Positions 1 to 10,686 of a stretch of 64,000 bases of DNA are shown here, one piece after another. The notes below the pieces were generated by a model. That model ran no database searches and was not told the DNA's origin. It was given only the letters and a program-made list of their open reading frames with translations. This DNA comes from Acetobacteraceae bacterium ESL0709 (GTDB taxonomy: Bacteria; Pseudomonadota; Alphaproteobacteria; Acetobacterales; Acetobacteraceae): contig JAQTIA010000003.1 of assembly GCA_029433415.1 (NCBI GenBank), positions 620,001 to 684,000 on the forward strand, given 5' to 3'. How positions within the stretch are numbered: position 1 is the first letter of the stretch; each line of letters begins with the position of its first letter. A program made the translations under genes and the position numbers.

Positions 1-473
1 TTCATATAGAATTCGCGCCCGCGCATAACACCAAAGCGTGGACGGATCTCATCACGAAACTTCCACTGAATGTGATAGAGCATTTTGGGAAGTTCTTTAT
101 AGGATTTGACCGTTGCTCCGAAAATATCGGTAATCATTTCCTCATTGGTCGGGCCATAGAGCATTTCACGCTTGTGACGATCCTGAATACGCAGCATTTC
201 GGGACCGTAAGCATCATAACGCCCCGAACGCTTCCATAAATCAGCCGATTGTAATGTGGGCATCAGAATTTCTTCCGCCCCAATAGCATCCTGCTCTTCA
301 CGCACAATCTGAGCGATATTGCGCAACACACGCAGCCCGGCAGGTAACCAGGCATAAATGCCTGCCGAGGTCTGACGAACCAGCCCCGCGCGCAGCATAA
401 GACGATGCGAAGCGATCTGCGCCTCGGCAGGCACTTCTTTCAATGTAGGCTGATAAGCTTTAGTTAAACGCAT
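1..473 (-). CDS. proS: Prolyl-tRNA synthetase, N-terminal part (cut by window edge)
   Basis: Charges tRNA-Pro with proline in the cytoplasm. Only the first 157 or so codons are inside the window; the frame is open to base 1. The translation starts [15 protein letters not shown] and contains the class II aaRS stretches around [14 protein letters not shown] and [10 protein letters not shown], typical of bacterial-type ProRS near residues 25 and 110. The start ATG lies 12 bases downstream of the stop of the RNase J gene, so the two are probably cotranscribed. The gene order birA-coaX-rnj-proS is common in alphaproteobacteria. Whether the usual editing (INS) domain is present cannot be seen. Confidence 0.93.
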   Translation of the reverse strand, partial: MRLTKAYQPTLKEVPAEAQIASHRLMLRAGLVRQTSAGIYAWLPAGLRVLRNIAQIVREEQDAIGAEEILMPTLQSADLWKRSGRYDAYGPEMLRIQDRHKREMLYGPTNEEMITDIFGATVKSYKELPKMLYHIQWKFRDEIRPRFGVMRGREFYM

Positions 474-485
474 GAAGGTCTATCC

Positions 486-2150
486 TCAAACACGCAGGAG
501 ATGAACATCGACAAGGGGACGTTTCTGCAATTTGCGCCCCAAGGCATGACGTAGGGCCGTACAGGCTGCCTCATGGAAAGCATGGTCATCCTGACGCAGC
601 TCGTCAGGAATTTCGTCAATAGCCTGCGCGAACTCGTCCTTGATACGCTCCGTTACGGGATCCTGATCATCCAGTAAGCCGGGAGCACTGATGCGAGGCT
701 CTCCGATCACATAGCCCTCATCATCCACAGCGAAACTGGCCAGCACCATACCATTAAAGAGCATACGCCGTCTGGCGGACAGAACATCACCTGAAAGAGG
801 GAGAAGGCGCCCGGCATCCACGGCCCAGCGTCCCGTAGGCGCTGTATCAATCACTTCGACCTTGCCGGGTGCCAGATTGAGAATATCGCCATCTTCCAAA
901 AGAACGACCTCCGAACCAGCTTCATGAGCCAGTGCGGCGTGGGCTGTCATATGACGCCACTCTCCATGTGTCGGGATGCTATATTGCGGCTTTACCAGGC
1001 TATAGAGGTAACGAATATCCTCGCTGGTTGCATGACCTGACGTATGAACAAAGGCGTCCCTGTCCGTAATAACCCTCACACCACGCCGTGTCAGGTTATC
1101 CTGCACATTCATCACAGCCTGTTCATTGCCTGGAATCACACGCGAACTGTAGATAACCGTGTCTCCTTCCCCAAAAGCAATGCTCTGATGTACATCAGCC
1201 GCGATACGTGACAGGGCTGAGCGCGGCTCACCCTGACTGCCCGTGACGATCATCAGAAGATTGTCATCGGTGATATCCTGAGCATCCTGTTCCGTCAGGA
1301 AATAAGGCACATCAGCCAGATAACCACATTCACGCGCCGCAATTTCAAGATTTTTAAGAGAACGCCCCACGATCATAACCTGACGTCCAGACGCCTGAGC
1401 CGCAAGGGCAATGCTTTCGATACGTGCGACATTACTGGCAAAGCAGGTAACAGCAACACGCCCCTTCAAACCGCCAATCAGTTCGAAAAGACTTTTCCTG
1501 ACTTCGGATTCAGATTCAGATGGGCCTTCCTTCAAGGCATTAGTGCTATCGCCAATCATGGCCAGCACACCTTTCTGTCCCAATTCCTTAAAAGCCTCGA
1601 AATCCGTCAGCGGCCCCACCAGCGGATTAGTGTCGATCTTCCAGTCCCCTGTGTGCACAACCTTCCCGAAGGGAGAGTGCAGCACCAGAGACTGCGCCTC
1701 CACCACGGAGTGGGTCACAGGGATAAATTGCAGATCAAAGGGACCGACATCAAAATATGACCCGGGGCGCACCACATGAAGGATAACCCGATTGCTTAAT
1801 CTGGCCTCACCCAACTTGCGCCGCAGCACTGCTGCGGCAAAAGGCGTGGTATAAATCGGGCATTGCAGACGCGGCCAGAGATAGGCGATTGCGCCCAAAT
1901 GATCCTCATGCGCATGAGTAACAACCAAACCGCAAAGATTTTGCGCCCGCTCCTCAATATAGCCGGGATCAGCGACAAGAATATCAGCCTCAGGCGTATC
2001 ATTGCCTGAAAACCCAATCCCGCAATCGACAGCAAGCCAGCTTTCCTGACCATTCTGACGCAGACGATAAAGATTGAAATTCATACCGATTTCGCCCGTC
2101 CCCCCCAAAGGGAGGAAAGCCAAACCGTCCTTTTCTTTTGTCATATTCAT
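486..2150 (-). CDS. rnj: Ribonuclease J (metallo-beta-lactamase/beta-CASP RNase)
   Basis: A 554-residue RNase J, an endo- and 5'-3' exoribonuclease acting in mRNA decay and rRNA maturation. The metallo-beta-lactamase zinc motif HAHEDH is at residues 79-84, followed by the metal-binding His in PVTHS (about 147) and HTGDW (about 166-170). The GDSTN motif near residue 200 opens the beta-CASP domain, and PTHGEW near 395 is the late beta-CASP His motif. Length fits the family (about 550). It lies between coaX and proS in one leftward cluster. A second in-frame ATG two codons in (MTKEKDG) is an equally possible start. Alphaproteobacteria often carry RNase J alongside RNase E. Confidence 0.95.
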   Translation of the reverse strand: MNMTKEKDGLAFLPLGGTGEIGMNFNLYRLRQNGQESWLAVDCGIGFSGNDTPEADILVADPGYIEERAQNLCGLVVTHAHEDHLGAIAYLWPRLQCPIYTTPFAAAVLRRKLGEARLSNRVILHVVRPGSYFDVGPFDLQFIPVTHSVVEAQSLVLHSPFGKVVHTGDWKIDTNPLVGPLTDFEAFKELGQKGVLAMIGDSTNALKEGPSESESEVRKSLFELIGGLKGRVAVTCFASNVARIESIALAAQASGRQVMIVGRSLKNLEIAARECGYLADVPYFLTEQDAQDITDDNLLMIVTGSQGEPRSALSRIAADVHQSIAFGEGDTVIYSSRVIPGNEQAVMNVQDNLTRRGVRVITDRDAFVHTSGHATSEDIRYLYSLVKPQYSIPTHGEWRHMTAHAALAHEAGSEVVLLEDGDILNLAPGKVEVIDTAPTGRWAVDAGRLLPLSGDVLSARRRMLFNGMVLASFAVDDEGYVIGEPRISAPGLLDDQDPVTERIKDEFAQAIDEIPDELRQDDHAFHEAACTALRHALGRKLQKRPLVDVHLLRV

Positions 2151-2176
2151 ACTTTCATAACGTCAAAAAACACTTT

Positions 2177-3004
2177 CTAGCCACTGTTCGGGACCTTTCC
2201 GGTCTCCGAAAAATTTTCCACTATTTCTGTCCTGTTACGATCCGCAAGGATACGCAGTCCCTCAAGAGTCAGATCAGGCGCCAGCACATCAAAACACTCT
2301 GTCCCTTCCGAAAAGAGCGGAGCCAGCCCACCTGTTGCAATAATTTTTACCGGCCTTTTCTCCGGATTTATCATTTCGTTTCTGATATGAGTTATCAGAT
2401 TTTCAACCAGCCCTACATAACCCCAATAGAGACCGGAGCGCATGGCACTATGTGTATTACGCCCTATGGCGACTACAGGACGGCCAATACTGATTCGCGG
2501 CAGACGCGCCGCAGCCCTGTGCAGGGCATCCATTGATAAATTCACGCCAGGAGCAATAGCACCGCCGCAATAATTCCCGGCCGCATCAACAACGTCAAAT
2601 GTTGTCGCCGTACCAAAGTCCACAACAATCAGTGGACCGCCATAAAGATGGTGCGCCGCAAGTCCATTCAACCTGCGGTCCGCCCCCAGCTCTTCGGGAT
2701 TATCAATGAAGACATCAAGCCCCCATTCCAGCTGAGTATTGGCTATAAGCGGCTCCCTATGAAGCCAGTCACGGCAAAAATGACGTAAATCATGCAGAAT
2801 GGCAGGAACGACCGTGCTGATAATGGCACGATCAATTTTTGCTGCGTCCAACCCTCTGCGCTCCATAAGAGACAGGAACCAGACAGCATATTCATCCGAA
2901 GTCCGCCTATCTTCAGTCGCAATGCGCCACCGCCCTAACCATGACTGCCCGTCATGAAGCGCAAAGACCACATTGGTATTGCCAGCGTCGATGACGAGAA
3001 GCAC
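2177..3004 (-). CDS. coaX: Type III pantothenate kinase
   Basis: Catalyses ATP-dependent phosphorylation of pantothenate, the first committed step of CoA synthesis. The 275-residue protein has the ASKHA-fold signatures: phosphate-1 motif DAGNTN at residues 6-11, the LGADR substrate motif near 105, and [11 protein letters not shown] near 125-135 (phosphate-2 and catalytic Asp). Length is usual for type III enzymes (about 255-275), which are not feedback-inhibited by CoA. The start ATG lies 10 bases after the stop of birA, and rnj follows closely, so the three are probably one transcript. The CoaX-BirA pairing links two cofactor enzymes and is frequent in this bacterial class. Confidence 0.95.
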   Translation of the reverse strand: MLLVIDAGNTNVVFALHDGQSWLGRWRIATEDRRTSDEYAVWFLSLMERRGLDAAKIDRAIISTVVPAILHDLRHFCRDWLHREPLIANTQLEWGLDVFIDNPEELGADRRLNGLAAHHLYGGPLIVVDFGTATTFDVVDAAGNYCGGAIAPGVNLSMDALHRAAARLPRISIGRPVVAIGRNTHSAMRSGLYWGYVGLVENLITHIRNEMINPEKRPVKIIATGGLAPLFSEGTECFDVLAPDLTLEGLRILADRNRTEIVENFSETGKVPNSG

Positions 3005-3014
3005 TTTTTACCCT

Positions 3015-3758
3015 TCACAAACAGAATACGTCACCTGTTGCCACGGATACGACCATTCCGTCATCCTGCCGCAGCAACAATCGTCCATATGAATCAATGC
3101 CGTCAAACAGCCCACTCATAACATTATGGGCACTGGCTATGCTCAGTCTCGTTCCGACAGGATGAGCCCGCTTCAGCCACGCTTTATAGATAACGTCATT
3201 TCCTTCTTTTTGCCAATGGGTCAGCCATTTTGTCATCATTTTTGTCAGGATTCTCGCAAAAATGACTGGATGGGGAGGGTGGCAAACCTCTCCCAGAAAA
3301 CTTGTCCTGCGCCCTTCAATCTGTGGAGCTGACGCCAGATTGACGCCAGTACCGACTGAAATCCACTGTCCTCTCTCATTATGACCCGATTCAATCAGAA
3401 TCCCTGATAGCTTTCCTCCATTCAGCAGGAGGTCGTTAGGCCATTTCAGCTGGAAAGGCGATATTCCAACATCCATCTCCCGCGCAACAGACGCGAGACA
3501 GGCCATACACGAATCGTAGAGAGCCAAAGCCGTCATGAAGGGAAGAGACGAAAGGAAGCGACCCTCTTCATCACCATAAAGCAGAAATGTCAGCGCCAGA
3601 TTATCTCGACTGCCGGACCATTTGCGTCCGCGCGTACCTCTTCCGGCACTCTGCTCATGAGCAATAACCACCAAGCCGGATTCTTCATTCAGGGAAGCTC
3701 TCTGACGACAATAATCCAGCGTGGATGTCAGGACGTCATGGATTTCGAAACGCCACAT
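3015..3758 (-). CDS. birA: Biotin--[acetyl-CoA-carboxylase] ligase, monofunctional
   Basis: Attaches biotin to the carrier protein of acetyl-CoA carboxylase through a biotinyl-AMP intermediate. The 247-residue protein has the nucleotide-binding GRGTRGRKW motif at residues 39-47 and KWPNDLLLNGGKLSGIL around 105-120, the two hallmark BirA segments. There is no N-terminal helix-turn-helix, so it is a ligase only and not a biotin repressor. It begins the birA-coaX-rnj-proS run and sits directly downstream of the tRNA-Val gene on the same strand. In related genomes the nuo operon often lies upstream; here tRNA-Val and hupB do. Confidence 0.93.
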   Translation of the reverse strand: MWRFEIHDVLTSTLDYCRQRASLNEESGLVVIAHEQSAGRGTRGRKWSGSRDNLALTFLLYGDEEGRFLSSLPFMTALALYDSCMACLASVAREMDVGISPFQLKWPNDLLLNGGKLSGILIESGHNERGQWISVGTGVNLASAPQIEGRRTSFLGEVCHPPHPVIFARILTKMMTKWLTHWQKEGNDVIYKAWLKRAHPVGTRLSIASAHNVMSGLFDGIDSYGRLLLRQDDGMVVSVATGDVFCL

Positions 3759-3788
3759 GGACCAAATGTAAAAACTGAATTTGTCAGA

Positions 3789-3863
3789 TGGTGGGCAATG
3801 ACGGGATCGAACCGCCGACCCTCTCGGTGTAAACGAGACGCTCTACCTCTGAGCTAATTGCCC
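3789..3863 (-). tRNA. tRNA-Val (anticodon UAC)
   Basis: The minus strand folds as a 72-nt cloverleaf plus an encoded CCA. The acceptor stem is GGGCAAT/ATTGCCC, the anticodon stem TCTCG/CGAGA encloses the loop TTTACAC, and the T arm carries GGTTCGATCC. The anticodon TAC (UAC) reads valine GUA codons. The coding-looking frame across it on the other strand is the usual artefact of a reverse-complemented tRNA. Confidence 0.96.
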
Positions 3864-3946
3864 GCAGCAGGGTATACGGTAAAACGTTCCCCTGCGCAAC
3901 AGGAACTGCATAATATTTTCAAAAAGTTATACAGCCCGATTCAAAA

Positions 3947-4234
3947 TTAGCGGCTTACAGCCTCTTTAAGACCTTTGCCCGGTTTGAAACGGACAGAGGT
4001 AGAAGCAGGAATGTCAATTTCTTCACCTGTACGAGGGTTACGACCCTTTGCAGCCTTACGGGTTGCTGTAACAAAGCTACCAAACCCGACAAGGCGAACT
4101 TCCTGCCCGTGAGAAAGTGTTTTCTCAATAGTTGCGAAAATGGCATCAAGCACTTCACCCGTTTTCGCTTTCGGCAGGTCAACAGATTCTGCAACGGCGG
4201 CAATCAGTTCCTGCTTGTTAAGTGGTTTCTCCAT
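3947..4234 (-). CDS. hupB: DNA-binding protein HU
   Basis: A 95-residue histone-like nucleoid protein that bends and compacts DNA. The sequence starts MEKPLNKQELIAAVAES, contains VRLVGFGSF (about 45-53) and the arm motif GRNPRTGEEI with FKPGKGLK near the C-terminus, all diagnostic for HU. A longer frame upstream would add 28 residues with no family match. The shorter start has an AAAGG ribosome site 6-8 bases ahead of its ATG. It follows lon on the same strand, as in most proteobacteria. Confidence 0.95.
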   Translation of the reverse strand: MEKPLNKQELIAAVAESVDLPKAKTGEVLDAIFATIEKTLSHGQEVRLVGFGSFVTATRKAAKGRNPRTGEEIDIPASTSVRFKPGKGLKEAVSR

Positions 4235-4374
4235 GGTAAGCCTTTCTGGTTTTGCGTCACCCCTCTTTCCTTCCCCACTGAGAGGGAAAGAGCGGAAACA
4301 AATATTAGTATCACGCATGCACTATGAAGCGGTTTTTCTCTACGTCAACTGGTGAATCGCACAGAATAACCGAC

Positions 4375-6912
4375 TTAGTGTTGAAGCGGCTGAGAAAGCA
4401 CAGTCTCACCACTCTCTACAGCCTTGTTCAACAAGGTTTCTGTAAGGATTGGCTCCGGTTTTCTCACTAGAGCGATATCTAGCACCTCATCAACATGACG
4501 CACAGGGAGAATCTTCAATTCCTGGCGCACACGCTCCGGAATATCAGGGAGATCCTTCATATTGGCTTCAGGAATCATCACCGTCTTGATGCCAGCACGC
4601 AGAGCCGCAAGAAGTTTTTCCTTAAGCCCCCCGATTTCAAGCACATGGCCACGCAAGGTCACCTCGCCCGTCATTGCCACATCATGCTTGACAGGAATGC
4701 GCGTCATGACACTGACCAAAGACGTCACAAGAGCAATACCCGCAGAGGGACCATCCTTGGGAACAGCCCCCTCAGGAAGATGGACGTGAACATCCTTTTT
4801 CTCCAGGACATCATCGCTGATTCCAAAATCATCAGCACGCGACCGCACGTAAGAAAAAGCTGCCGAGACACTTTCTTTCATTACATCGCCGAGTTTCCCG
4901 GTCTGCTTTATCTGCCCTTTACCCGGGATCAGGAGGCTCTCAATCGTCAGAATCTCACCCCCGACCTGCGTCCATGCCAATCCGGTCACAATGCCGACCT
5001 GATCGTCTGGATCGATCTCACCATGATGGAATCTCGGAATACCAGCGTATTTCTCAAGACTCTTGGCCGTAATTGTGACGTGCTTTGCCTTCGTCGTGAG
5101 AATCTCGCGCACGGTCTTGCGTGCCAGACGGGCAATAAAACGCTCAAGATCTCGCACCCCGGCCTCACGGGTATAACGGCGAATAAGCATGACAAGAGCA
5201 TCATCCGTCACCTCCCATTCGGTCGGTTTGAGATTATGCTCTTCAGTCTGTTTCTTGATCAGATGCCGCTTGGCAATTTCCAGCTTCTCCTCTTCCGTAT
5301 AACCGGAAAGACGAATCACCTCCATACGGTCCAGCAAGGGCTGAGGCATATCAAGCGTATTGGCTGTCGCCACGAACATGACATCAGAAAGATCATAATC
5401 TACTTCTAGATAATGATCATTGAAACTTTTATTCTGCTCTGGATCCAGTACCTCCAGCAGCGCCGAAGAAGGATCCCCCCTCCAGTCTGAACCCAGCTTG
5501 TCGACCTCATCAAGCAGGAAGAGTGGATTTGAGACGCCAACTTTCTTCATACTCTGAAGAATCTTGCCGGGCATAGCACCAATATAAGTGCGCCTGTGAC
5601 CTCTTATTTCCGACTCATCACGCATGCCCCCCAGAGCCATGCGGACATATTTACGCCCCGTTGCATGGGCAATGGAACGTGCGAGCGAGGTCTTGCCTAC
5701 ACCTGGAGGGCCCACGAGACACAAGATTGGCCCTTTGAGTTTACGCGACCGGCTTTGAACGGCCAGATATTCCAGGATACGTTCCTTGACTTTTTCCAAA
5801 CCATAATGGTCGTTATCAAGAATGGCTTCAGCCTTTTCCAGGGACTTCGTGATTTTAGAGTGTTTATCCCAAGGCAACTCTACAAGCCACTCCAGATAGT
5901 TCCTGACGACGGAACTCTCCGCCGAAGAAGGACTCATGCTTTTAAGTTTCTTCAGCTCGGAATAAGCCTTGTCGCGTGCTTCCTTTGAAAGACGCGTCTG
6001 CTTGATTTTCTCTTCAAGCTCGCTCAGCTCATCGCCACCCTCATCCCCATCACCAAGCTCCTTCTGAATCGCCTTGATCTGCTCATTAAGGTAATATTCG
6101 CGCTGTGTCTTTTCCATCTGCTTTTTGACACGGCCACGAATACGCTTTTCGACTTCCAGAATATCAATTTCTGCTTCCATAGAAGCAAAAACCATTTCCA
6201 GACGATCTTCTACGGATGAGGTTTCTAGCAGAGCCTGTTTCTCGGCGATTTTAAGATTAAGGTGACTGGCGATCGTATCCGCCTGCTGGGATGGATCTTC
6301 AAGCTGACTGATGGAGGCCAGAATCTCCGGAGCGATCTTCTTGTTCAGCGCTGCGTAGTCCTCAAAACGCGAGGCAACAGAACGCGCCAGACCCGTCAGA
6401 TCACTTTTGGGCCCTGTGTAACGATCCTCCAGATCCTCCGTTTCTGCAACGAAATACTCCTCCTTGTCATGAAGCCTGGTCAGACGAACACGTTTGACTC
6501 CCTCAACAAGAACCTTAACCGTTCCATCAGGCAACTTCAGAAGCTGAAGGATATTGGCGACAGTGCCAACTCTGTAAATATCCTCACTCTGAGGATCATC
6601 CTGCGCGATGTCTTTCTGTGCCACAAGCAGGATTTCGTTATGCTCGTTATCAAGAGCTTCCAGCGCATTGACAGATTTATTCCGCCCCACAAAAAGCGGC
6701 ACAATCATATTGGGAAACACGACAATATTACGCAAGGGCAACACCGGATAAGTCCGGCCATGCCTGTTTACCGTTACCTTGGCTTCAGAGGTTTCCTTTT
6801 TGGTTCGTGTCTTACGCCTGGCTCCATCCTCTGCCTTAGCGCCAACCACCTTACTCTCGCTCTTCGCCGTACTTTTGCGCACGCGCGGTTTAGACTTTTT
6901 CTCTTCACTCAT
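4375..6912 (-). CDS. lon: ATP-dependent protease Lon with basic N-terminal tail
   Basis: Homo-oligomeric AAA+ serine protease degrading misfolded and regulatory proteins. The order of parts is a Lys/Arg/Ser-rich tail (about residues 1-50), the LON substrate domain opening with YPVLPLRNIVVFP, a coiled-coil helical region, an AAA+ module with Walker A GPPGVGKT and LFLLDEVDK, then the peptidase domain with catalytic Ser in PKDGPSAG (around residue 730). At 845 residues it is longer than E. coli Lon (784), mostly because of the charged tail, which is not part of the family fold. It lies between clpX and hupB, the standard proteostasis cluster. Confidence 0.97.
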   Translation of the reverse strand: MSEEKKSKPRVRKSTAKSESKVVGAKAEDGARRKTRTKKETSEAKVTVNRHGRTYPVLPLRNIVVFPNMIVPLFVGRNKSVNALEALDNEHNEILLVAQKDIAQDDPQSEDIYRVGTVANILQLLKLPDGTVKVLVEGVKRVRLTRLHDKEEYFVAETEDLEDRYTGPKSDLTGLARSVASRFEDYAALNKKIAPEILASISQLEDPSQQADTIASHLNLKIAEKQALLETSSVEDRLEMVFASMEAEIDILEVEKRIRGRVKKQMEKTQREYYLNEQIKAIQKELGDGDEGGDELSELEEKIKQTRLSKEARDKAYSELKKLKSMSPSSAESSVVRNYLEWLVELPWDKHSKITKSLEKAEAILDNDHYGLEKVKERILEYLAVQSRSRKLKGPILCLVGPPGVGKTSLARSIAHATGRKYVRMALGGMRDESEIRGHRRTYIGAMPGKILQSMKKVGVSNPLFLLDEVDKLGSDWRGDPSSALLEVLDPEQNKSFNDHYLEVDYDLSDVMFVATANTLDMPQPLLDRMEVIRLSGYTEEEKLEIAKRHLIKKQTEEHNLKPTEWEVTDDALVMLIRRYTREAGVRDLERFIARLARKTVREILTTKAKHVTITAKSLEKYAGIPRFHHGEIDPDDQVGIVTGLAWTQVGGEILTIESLLIPGKGQIKQTGKLGDVMKESVSAAFSYVRSRADDFGISDDVLEKKDVHVHLPEGAVPKDGPSAGIALVTSLVSVMTRIPVKHDVAMTGEVTLRGHVLEIGGLKEKLLAALRAGIKTVMIPEANMKDLPDIPERVRQELKILPVRHVDEVLDIALVRKPEPILTETLLNKAVESGETVLSQPLQH

Positions 6913-7064
6913 TTATCAGGATCTCCAGACAGGACGATCATCCAGACTTTGCCCCGGAATGGGCACAAAGCCCAGGATTTCTAAAAACACATTCTTCAAT
7001 GAATTAAAAATAGCCCCTTCACCACTCTCAGATAAAAAGGACTATTTTTCAATATTTAAAAAGA

Positions 7065-8333
7065 TCAGGCCGATTTTTCGGCAACCTCTTCTTCTGCTCC
7101 TGGCCCATAGACATACACTGGTGGTGTCTTGCCTTCTGCCACGTCGCGATTGACGACAACTTCCTCAACCGTATTGCGACCAGGCAAATCGTACATGGTG
7201 TCAAGCAGGATTTTTTCCAATATGGAACGCAAACCTCTGGCACCCGTCTTACGCTCAATAGCCCGTGCCGCAATGGCCGCAAGAGCGTCCGTAGTGAAAG
7301 AAAGTTCCACATTTTCCATCTGGAAAAGACGAGCATATTGCTTGGTTAACGCATTACGTGGCTCGCTGAGAATCTGCACCAGCATAGCCTCATCAAGATC
7401 ATCAAGCGTTGCAATAACGGGCAAGCGGCCGATAAATTCTGGAATCAGTCCAAATTTCATCAGGTCTTCCGGCTCTATATCACGCAACACGTCACCAAGA
7501 CGACGTTCATCTTCCGAACGCACATCAGCGCCGAACCCCATAGCAGATCCCTTACCACGCGCCATAATGATCTTATCCAGCCCGGCAAAAGCACCGCCGC
7601 AGATAAAAAGCATATTAGTCGTATCAACCTGCAGGAACTCCTGCTGGGGATGTTTGCGCCCTCCCTGCGGGGGCACTGAGGCAACCGTGCCCTCCATGAG
7701 TTTGAGAAGAGCCTGCTGCACGCCCTCACCCGATACATCGCGCGTAATGGAAGGATTCTCAGACTTGCGAGAAATCTTGTCTATCTCATCAATATAGACA
7801 ATTCCCCTCTGGGCCTTCTCGACGTCATAATTGGCGGACTGAAGCAATTTGAGAATGATATTCTCGACATCCTCACCCACATAACCAGCTTCGGTCAGCG
7901 TCGTGGCATCAGCCATGGTAAAGGGCACATCAAGAATACGCGCCAATGTCTGGGCCAACAGCGTCTTGCCCGAACCTGTCGGTCCGATCAGCAGGATATT
8001 CGACTTGCCGATCTCCACATCCGAAGACTTATCATTAATACCAAGTCTCTTATAATGATTATGCACAGCCACAGAGAGCGCTTTTTTCGCCTCTGTCTGG
8101 CCAATTACATAATCGTCAAGAACCTTGCAGATTTCCCTCGGCGTTGGCACGCCTTCTTTCGGCTTGATCGGATCAGTCCCGTGTTCGGCCTTGATAATAT
8201 CCGTACACAGTTCAACGCACTCATTGCAGATAAAAACCGTCGGCCCTGCGATCAGCTTGCTCACTTCGTGCTGGGACTTGCCACAGAACGAACAATATAA
8301 AGTATTCTTGGAGTCGTTCTCTTTTTCGCTCAT
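7065..8333 (-). CDS. clpX: ATP-dependent Clp protease ATP-binding subunit ClpX
   Basis: AAA+ unfoldase that feeds substrates to ClpP. The N-terminal zinc-binding domain shows CSFC and CNEC pairs within the first 45 residues. Walker A GPTGSGKT lies near residue 120, Walker [10 protein letters not shown] near 185, and the pore loop GYVGEDVE between them. The IGF-type ClpP-docking loop appears as [10 protein letters not shown]. An upstream frame would add ten residues, but [11 protein letters not shown] aligns with normal ClpX starts and gives 422 residues. Downstream of clpP on the same strand, separated by about 80 bases. Confidence 0.96.
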   Translation of the reverse strand: MSEKENDSKNTLYCSFCGKSQHEVSKLIAGPTVFICNECVELCTDIIKAEHGTDPIKPKEGVPTPREICKVLDDYVIGQTEAKKALSVAVHNHYKRLGINDKSSDVEIGKSNILLIGPTGSGKTLLAQTLARILDVPFTMADATTLTEAGYVGEDVENIILKLLQSANYDVEKAQRGIVYIDEIDKISRKSENPSITRDVSGEGVQQALLKLMEGTVASVPPQGGRKHPQQEFLQVDTTNMLFICGGAFAGLDKIIMARGKGSAMGFGADVRSEDERRLGDVLRDIEPEDLMKFGLIPEFIGRLPVIATLDDLDEAMLVQILSEPRNALTKQYARLFQMENVELSFTTDALAAIAARAIERKTGARGLRSILEKILLDTMYDLPGRNTVEEVVVNRDVAEGKTPPVYVYGPGAEEEVAEKSA

Positions 8334-8413
8334 CACAGTTCCCTTATGGCCACGCAACCCCAAAGGTCAGATAACAGGCCACTTCAAATCCATTACGACC
8401 GGTTGGGCAAAAA

Positions 8414-9061
8414 CTAGTCCGCCTTATCCGTCTTCACGGAAGGATGGCGACGGACCACTTCGTCAACGAGACCAAAATCCCGTGCCTCATCAGCGGACAT
8501 ATAGCGGTCGCGCTCCAGAGCCTGCTCAATTTCTTCAAGCGAGCGCCCTGTGTGCTCTTTATATATTTCGTTAAGGCGTTTGCGAATAACAAGGATCTCA
8601 CGCGCCTGAATTTCAATATCAGAAGCCTGACCCTGCGCCCCACCTGACGGCTGATGCACCATAACGCGTGCATTGGGAAGACAAAACCGCCGCCCTTTTT
8701 CACCACCAGCCAGAAGCAGGGAGCCCATGGAGGCTGCCTGACCAATACAGACCGTACTGACGGGGCAACGTATATATTGCATCGTATCATACATCGCCAA
8801 ACCAGCAGAGACGACACCACCAGGGCTATTGATGTAGAATGAAATCTCTTTGGTGGGATTTACGCTTTCCAGATAGAGAAGCTGGGCACATATCAGCGAA
8901 GAAACCTGATCGTAAACAGCGCCCGTCAGGAAAATAATTCTCTCCTGCAAAAGACGTGAGAAGATGTCAAAAGCCCGCTCACCACGCGCAGTCTGTTCGA
9001 CAACCATGGGCACGAGGTTATTATTAAAAATATCAACAGGGTTACGGTCCCCAATATCCAT
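8414..9061 (-). CDS. clpP: ATP-dependent Clp protease proteolytic subunit
   Basis: Serine protease subunit forming the double-heptamer chamber that partners ClpX. The 215-residue sequence contains the catalytic Ser in GQAASMGS (Ser 111) and the catalytic His in MVHQPSGG (His 136). The catalytic Asp follows later in [16 protein letters not shown] forms the oxyanion region. Length and start ([15 protein letters not shown]) fit alphaproteobacterial ClpP. The gene is first after tig in the tig-clpP-clpX-lon-hupB series. Confidence 0.97.
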   Translation of the reverse strand: MDIGDRNPVDIFNNNLVPMVVEQTARGERAFDIFSRLLQERIIFLTGAVYDQVSSLICAQLLYLESVNPTKEISFYINSPGGVVSAGLAMYDTMQYIRCPVSTVCIGQAASMGSLLLAGGEKGRRFCLPNARVMVHQPSGGAQGQASDIEIQAREILVIRKRLNEIYKEHTGRSLEEIEQALERDRYMSADEARDFGLVDEVVRRHPSVKTDKAD

Positions 9062-9215
9062 TATTTATTTCCTTTATGCCTCCCCTCGTATTATGGGCGG
9101 GGCAGACTTCTGTCCATATAGAATGGGGCAGGAAACATCTTCCGTCAAAGGGGAATCGGTCAAAAAAAAGGAATAAAGGGAATCCCTTCGGAAAGGAACT
9201 CCCTTAAAGATATAG

Positions 9216-10544
9216 TTACTCGGCGTCTGGCATATCAGCCAGCTCTTCTGGAGTAACTTCCTTTTCAGTTACATCGGCAAGCTCAATGAGATAATCTACG
9301 ACCTTGTTCTCCAGGATCGGACCTCTCAGATTTTCGACAGCCTGCGGATTACGTGAGAAGAACTCGTAAACCATCCTCTCCTGCCCAGGGAAGCGACGGA
9401 TCTCCTGCTGCATGGCAGCCATAAGCTCATCACGGGAAACCTGAATATCCTGCTTGCGACCAATTTCAGCCAGAAGCAGCCCCAACTTGACGCGACGCAC
9501 GGCGATCTTGCGATATTCAGCACGCAATGTTTCTTCATCTTTAGCGGCTTCTTCCGCATCCAGACGACCTGCCTTGCGCTCTTCCTCAATACGGGCCCAG
9601 ATCTGGGCAAATTCAGCATCAACCAGCGAAGCGGGAACCTCAAAATCAACCTTATCAACCAGCTGATCAAGCAAATCACGTTTGATACGCATGCGTGAAA
9701 GCTGGTTATATTCGCCCTCAATCTGCTCTTTCAGAATCTTGCGGAGCTGTTCCAGATTTTCGAGACCCAGCGTCTTGGCGAATTCATCATTGATTTCAGG
9801 CACCGTCGCCAGCTTCAGCTCTTTTGCCTTGATATCAAAAGTAGCTTCCTTGCCGGCAAGTTCGCTCGCCTGATAATTCTCGGGGAAGGTCACTGTAATG
9901 ACGCGCTCTTCACCAGGAGACATCCCTTCAATCTGCTCGGCAAAACCCGGGATAAAGCCTTCTCCGCCGATTTCGACATTCACATCCTGTGCTGTACCGC
10001 CTTCAAAGGGCTCGCCATTAAGCTTACCAACAAAATCAACACAGAGGACATCACCCTTCACGGCAGGACGCTTCTCCTCAAGGGTTGCGAACGTCTGATT
10101 GCGCTTGGCAATGGATTGAAGTGACTTTTCAATCTCTTCGTCGGCAGCCTTGCTTGTCAGGCGCGTCAGTTTCAATCCAGACAGATTCGGTACTTCAAAT
10201 TCCGGGAGAATTTCCATCTCAACCGTGAATTCAAGATCCTTGCCTTCATCACCCTGCTGCACAAGCTTGATATGCGGCTGCATGGCGGGACGAAGCTTCT
10301 GCTCTTCCAAAAGTTTGGAAAGGCTGTCCTGAACAATTTTTTCGAGAATCTCGCCCTGCACGGACTCACTATAACGCTGTTTTACGACCGAAAGCGGCAC
10401 TTTGCCGGGACGGAAACCGGGGAGACGGATTTCTTTTGAAATTTCTTTCAGGCGGGCGTCTCTACGAGCCTGCAGGTCAGCAGACGGAACAACGACGGTG
10501 AAGGCGCGCTTTAATCCTTCATTGAGCGTGGGCGTAACCTGCAT
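9216..10544 (-). CDS. tig: Trigger factor, ribosome-associated chaperone/PPIase
   Basis: Binds ribosomal protein L23 at the exit tunnel and shields nascent chains. The N-terminal domain starts MQVTPTLNEGLKRAF and carries the ribosome-binding signature as GFRPGKVP. The FKBP-like domain follows with GDVLCVDFVGKLNG and EGMSPGEER, and a long helical C-terminal chaperone domain ends the 442-residue chain. The ATG is preceded by a GAGG ribosome site. A longer frame through the upstream tRNA would add 33 unrelated residues and is rejected. The product cooperates with the ClpXP and Lon genes that follow. Confidence 0.96.
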   Translation of the reverse strand: MQVTPTLNEGLKRAFTVVVPSADLQARRDARLKEISKEIRLPGFRPGKVPLSVVKQRYSESVQGEILEKIVQDSLSKLLEEQKLRPAMQPHIKLVQQGDEGKDLEFTVEMEILPEFEVPNLSGLKLTRLTSKAADEEIEKSLQSIAKRNQTFATLEEKRPAVKGDVLCVDFVGKLNGEPFEGGTAQDVNVEIGGEGFIPGFAEQIEGMSPGEERVITVTFPENYQASELAGKEATFDIKAKELKLATVPEINDEFAKTLGLENLEQLRKILKEQIEGEYNQLSRMRIKRDLLDQLVDKVDFEVPASLVDAEFAQIWARIEEERKAGRLDAEEAAKDEETLRAEYRKIAVRRVKLGLLLAEIGRKQDIQVSRDELMAAMQQEIRRFPGQERMVYEFFSRNPQAVENLRGPILENKVVDYLIELADVTEKEVTPEELADMPDAE

Positions 10545-10601
10545 GGTCCAGGCGATCCTCTCGGCGAAAAGTAATGAATGTAAAGAACGGAAAATCAACC
10601 T

Positions 10602-10686
<85 letters not shown>

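Noticed and set aside
3657-3857. A 66-codon frame across tRNA-Val
   Set aside because: Its C-terminus (MTGSNRRPSRCKR) is the well-known false translation of a reverse-complemented tRNA.
4495-5409. A 304-codon frame antisense to lon
   Set aside because: Covers the conserved peptidase and ATPase region of lon; no recognisable domain of its own.
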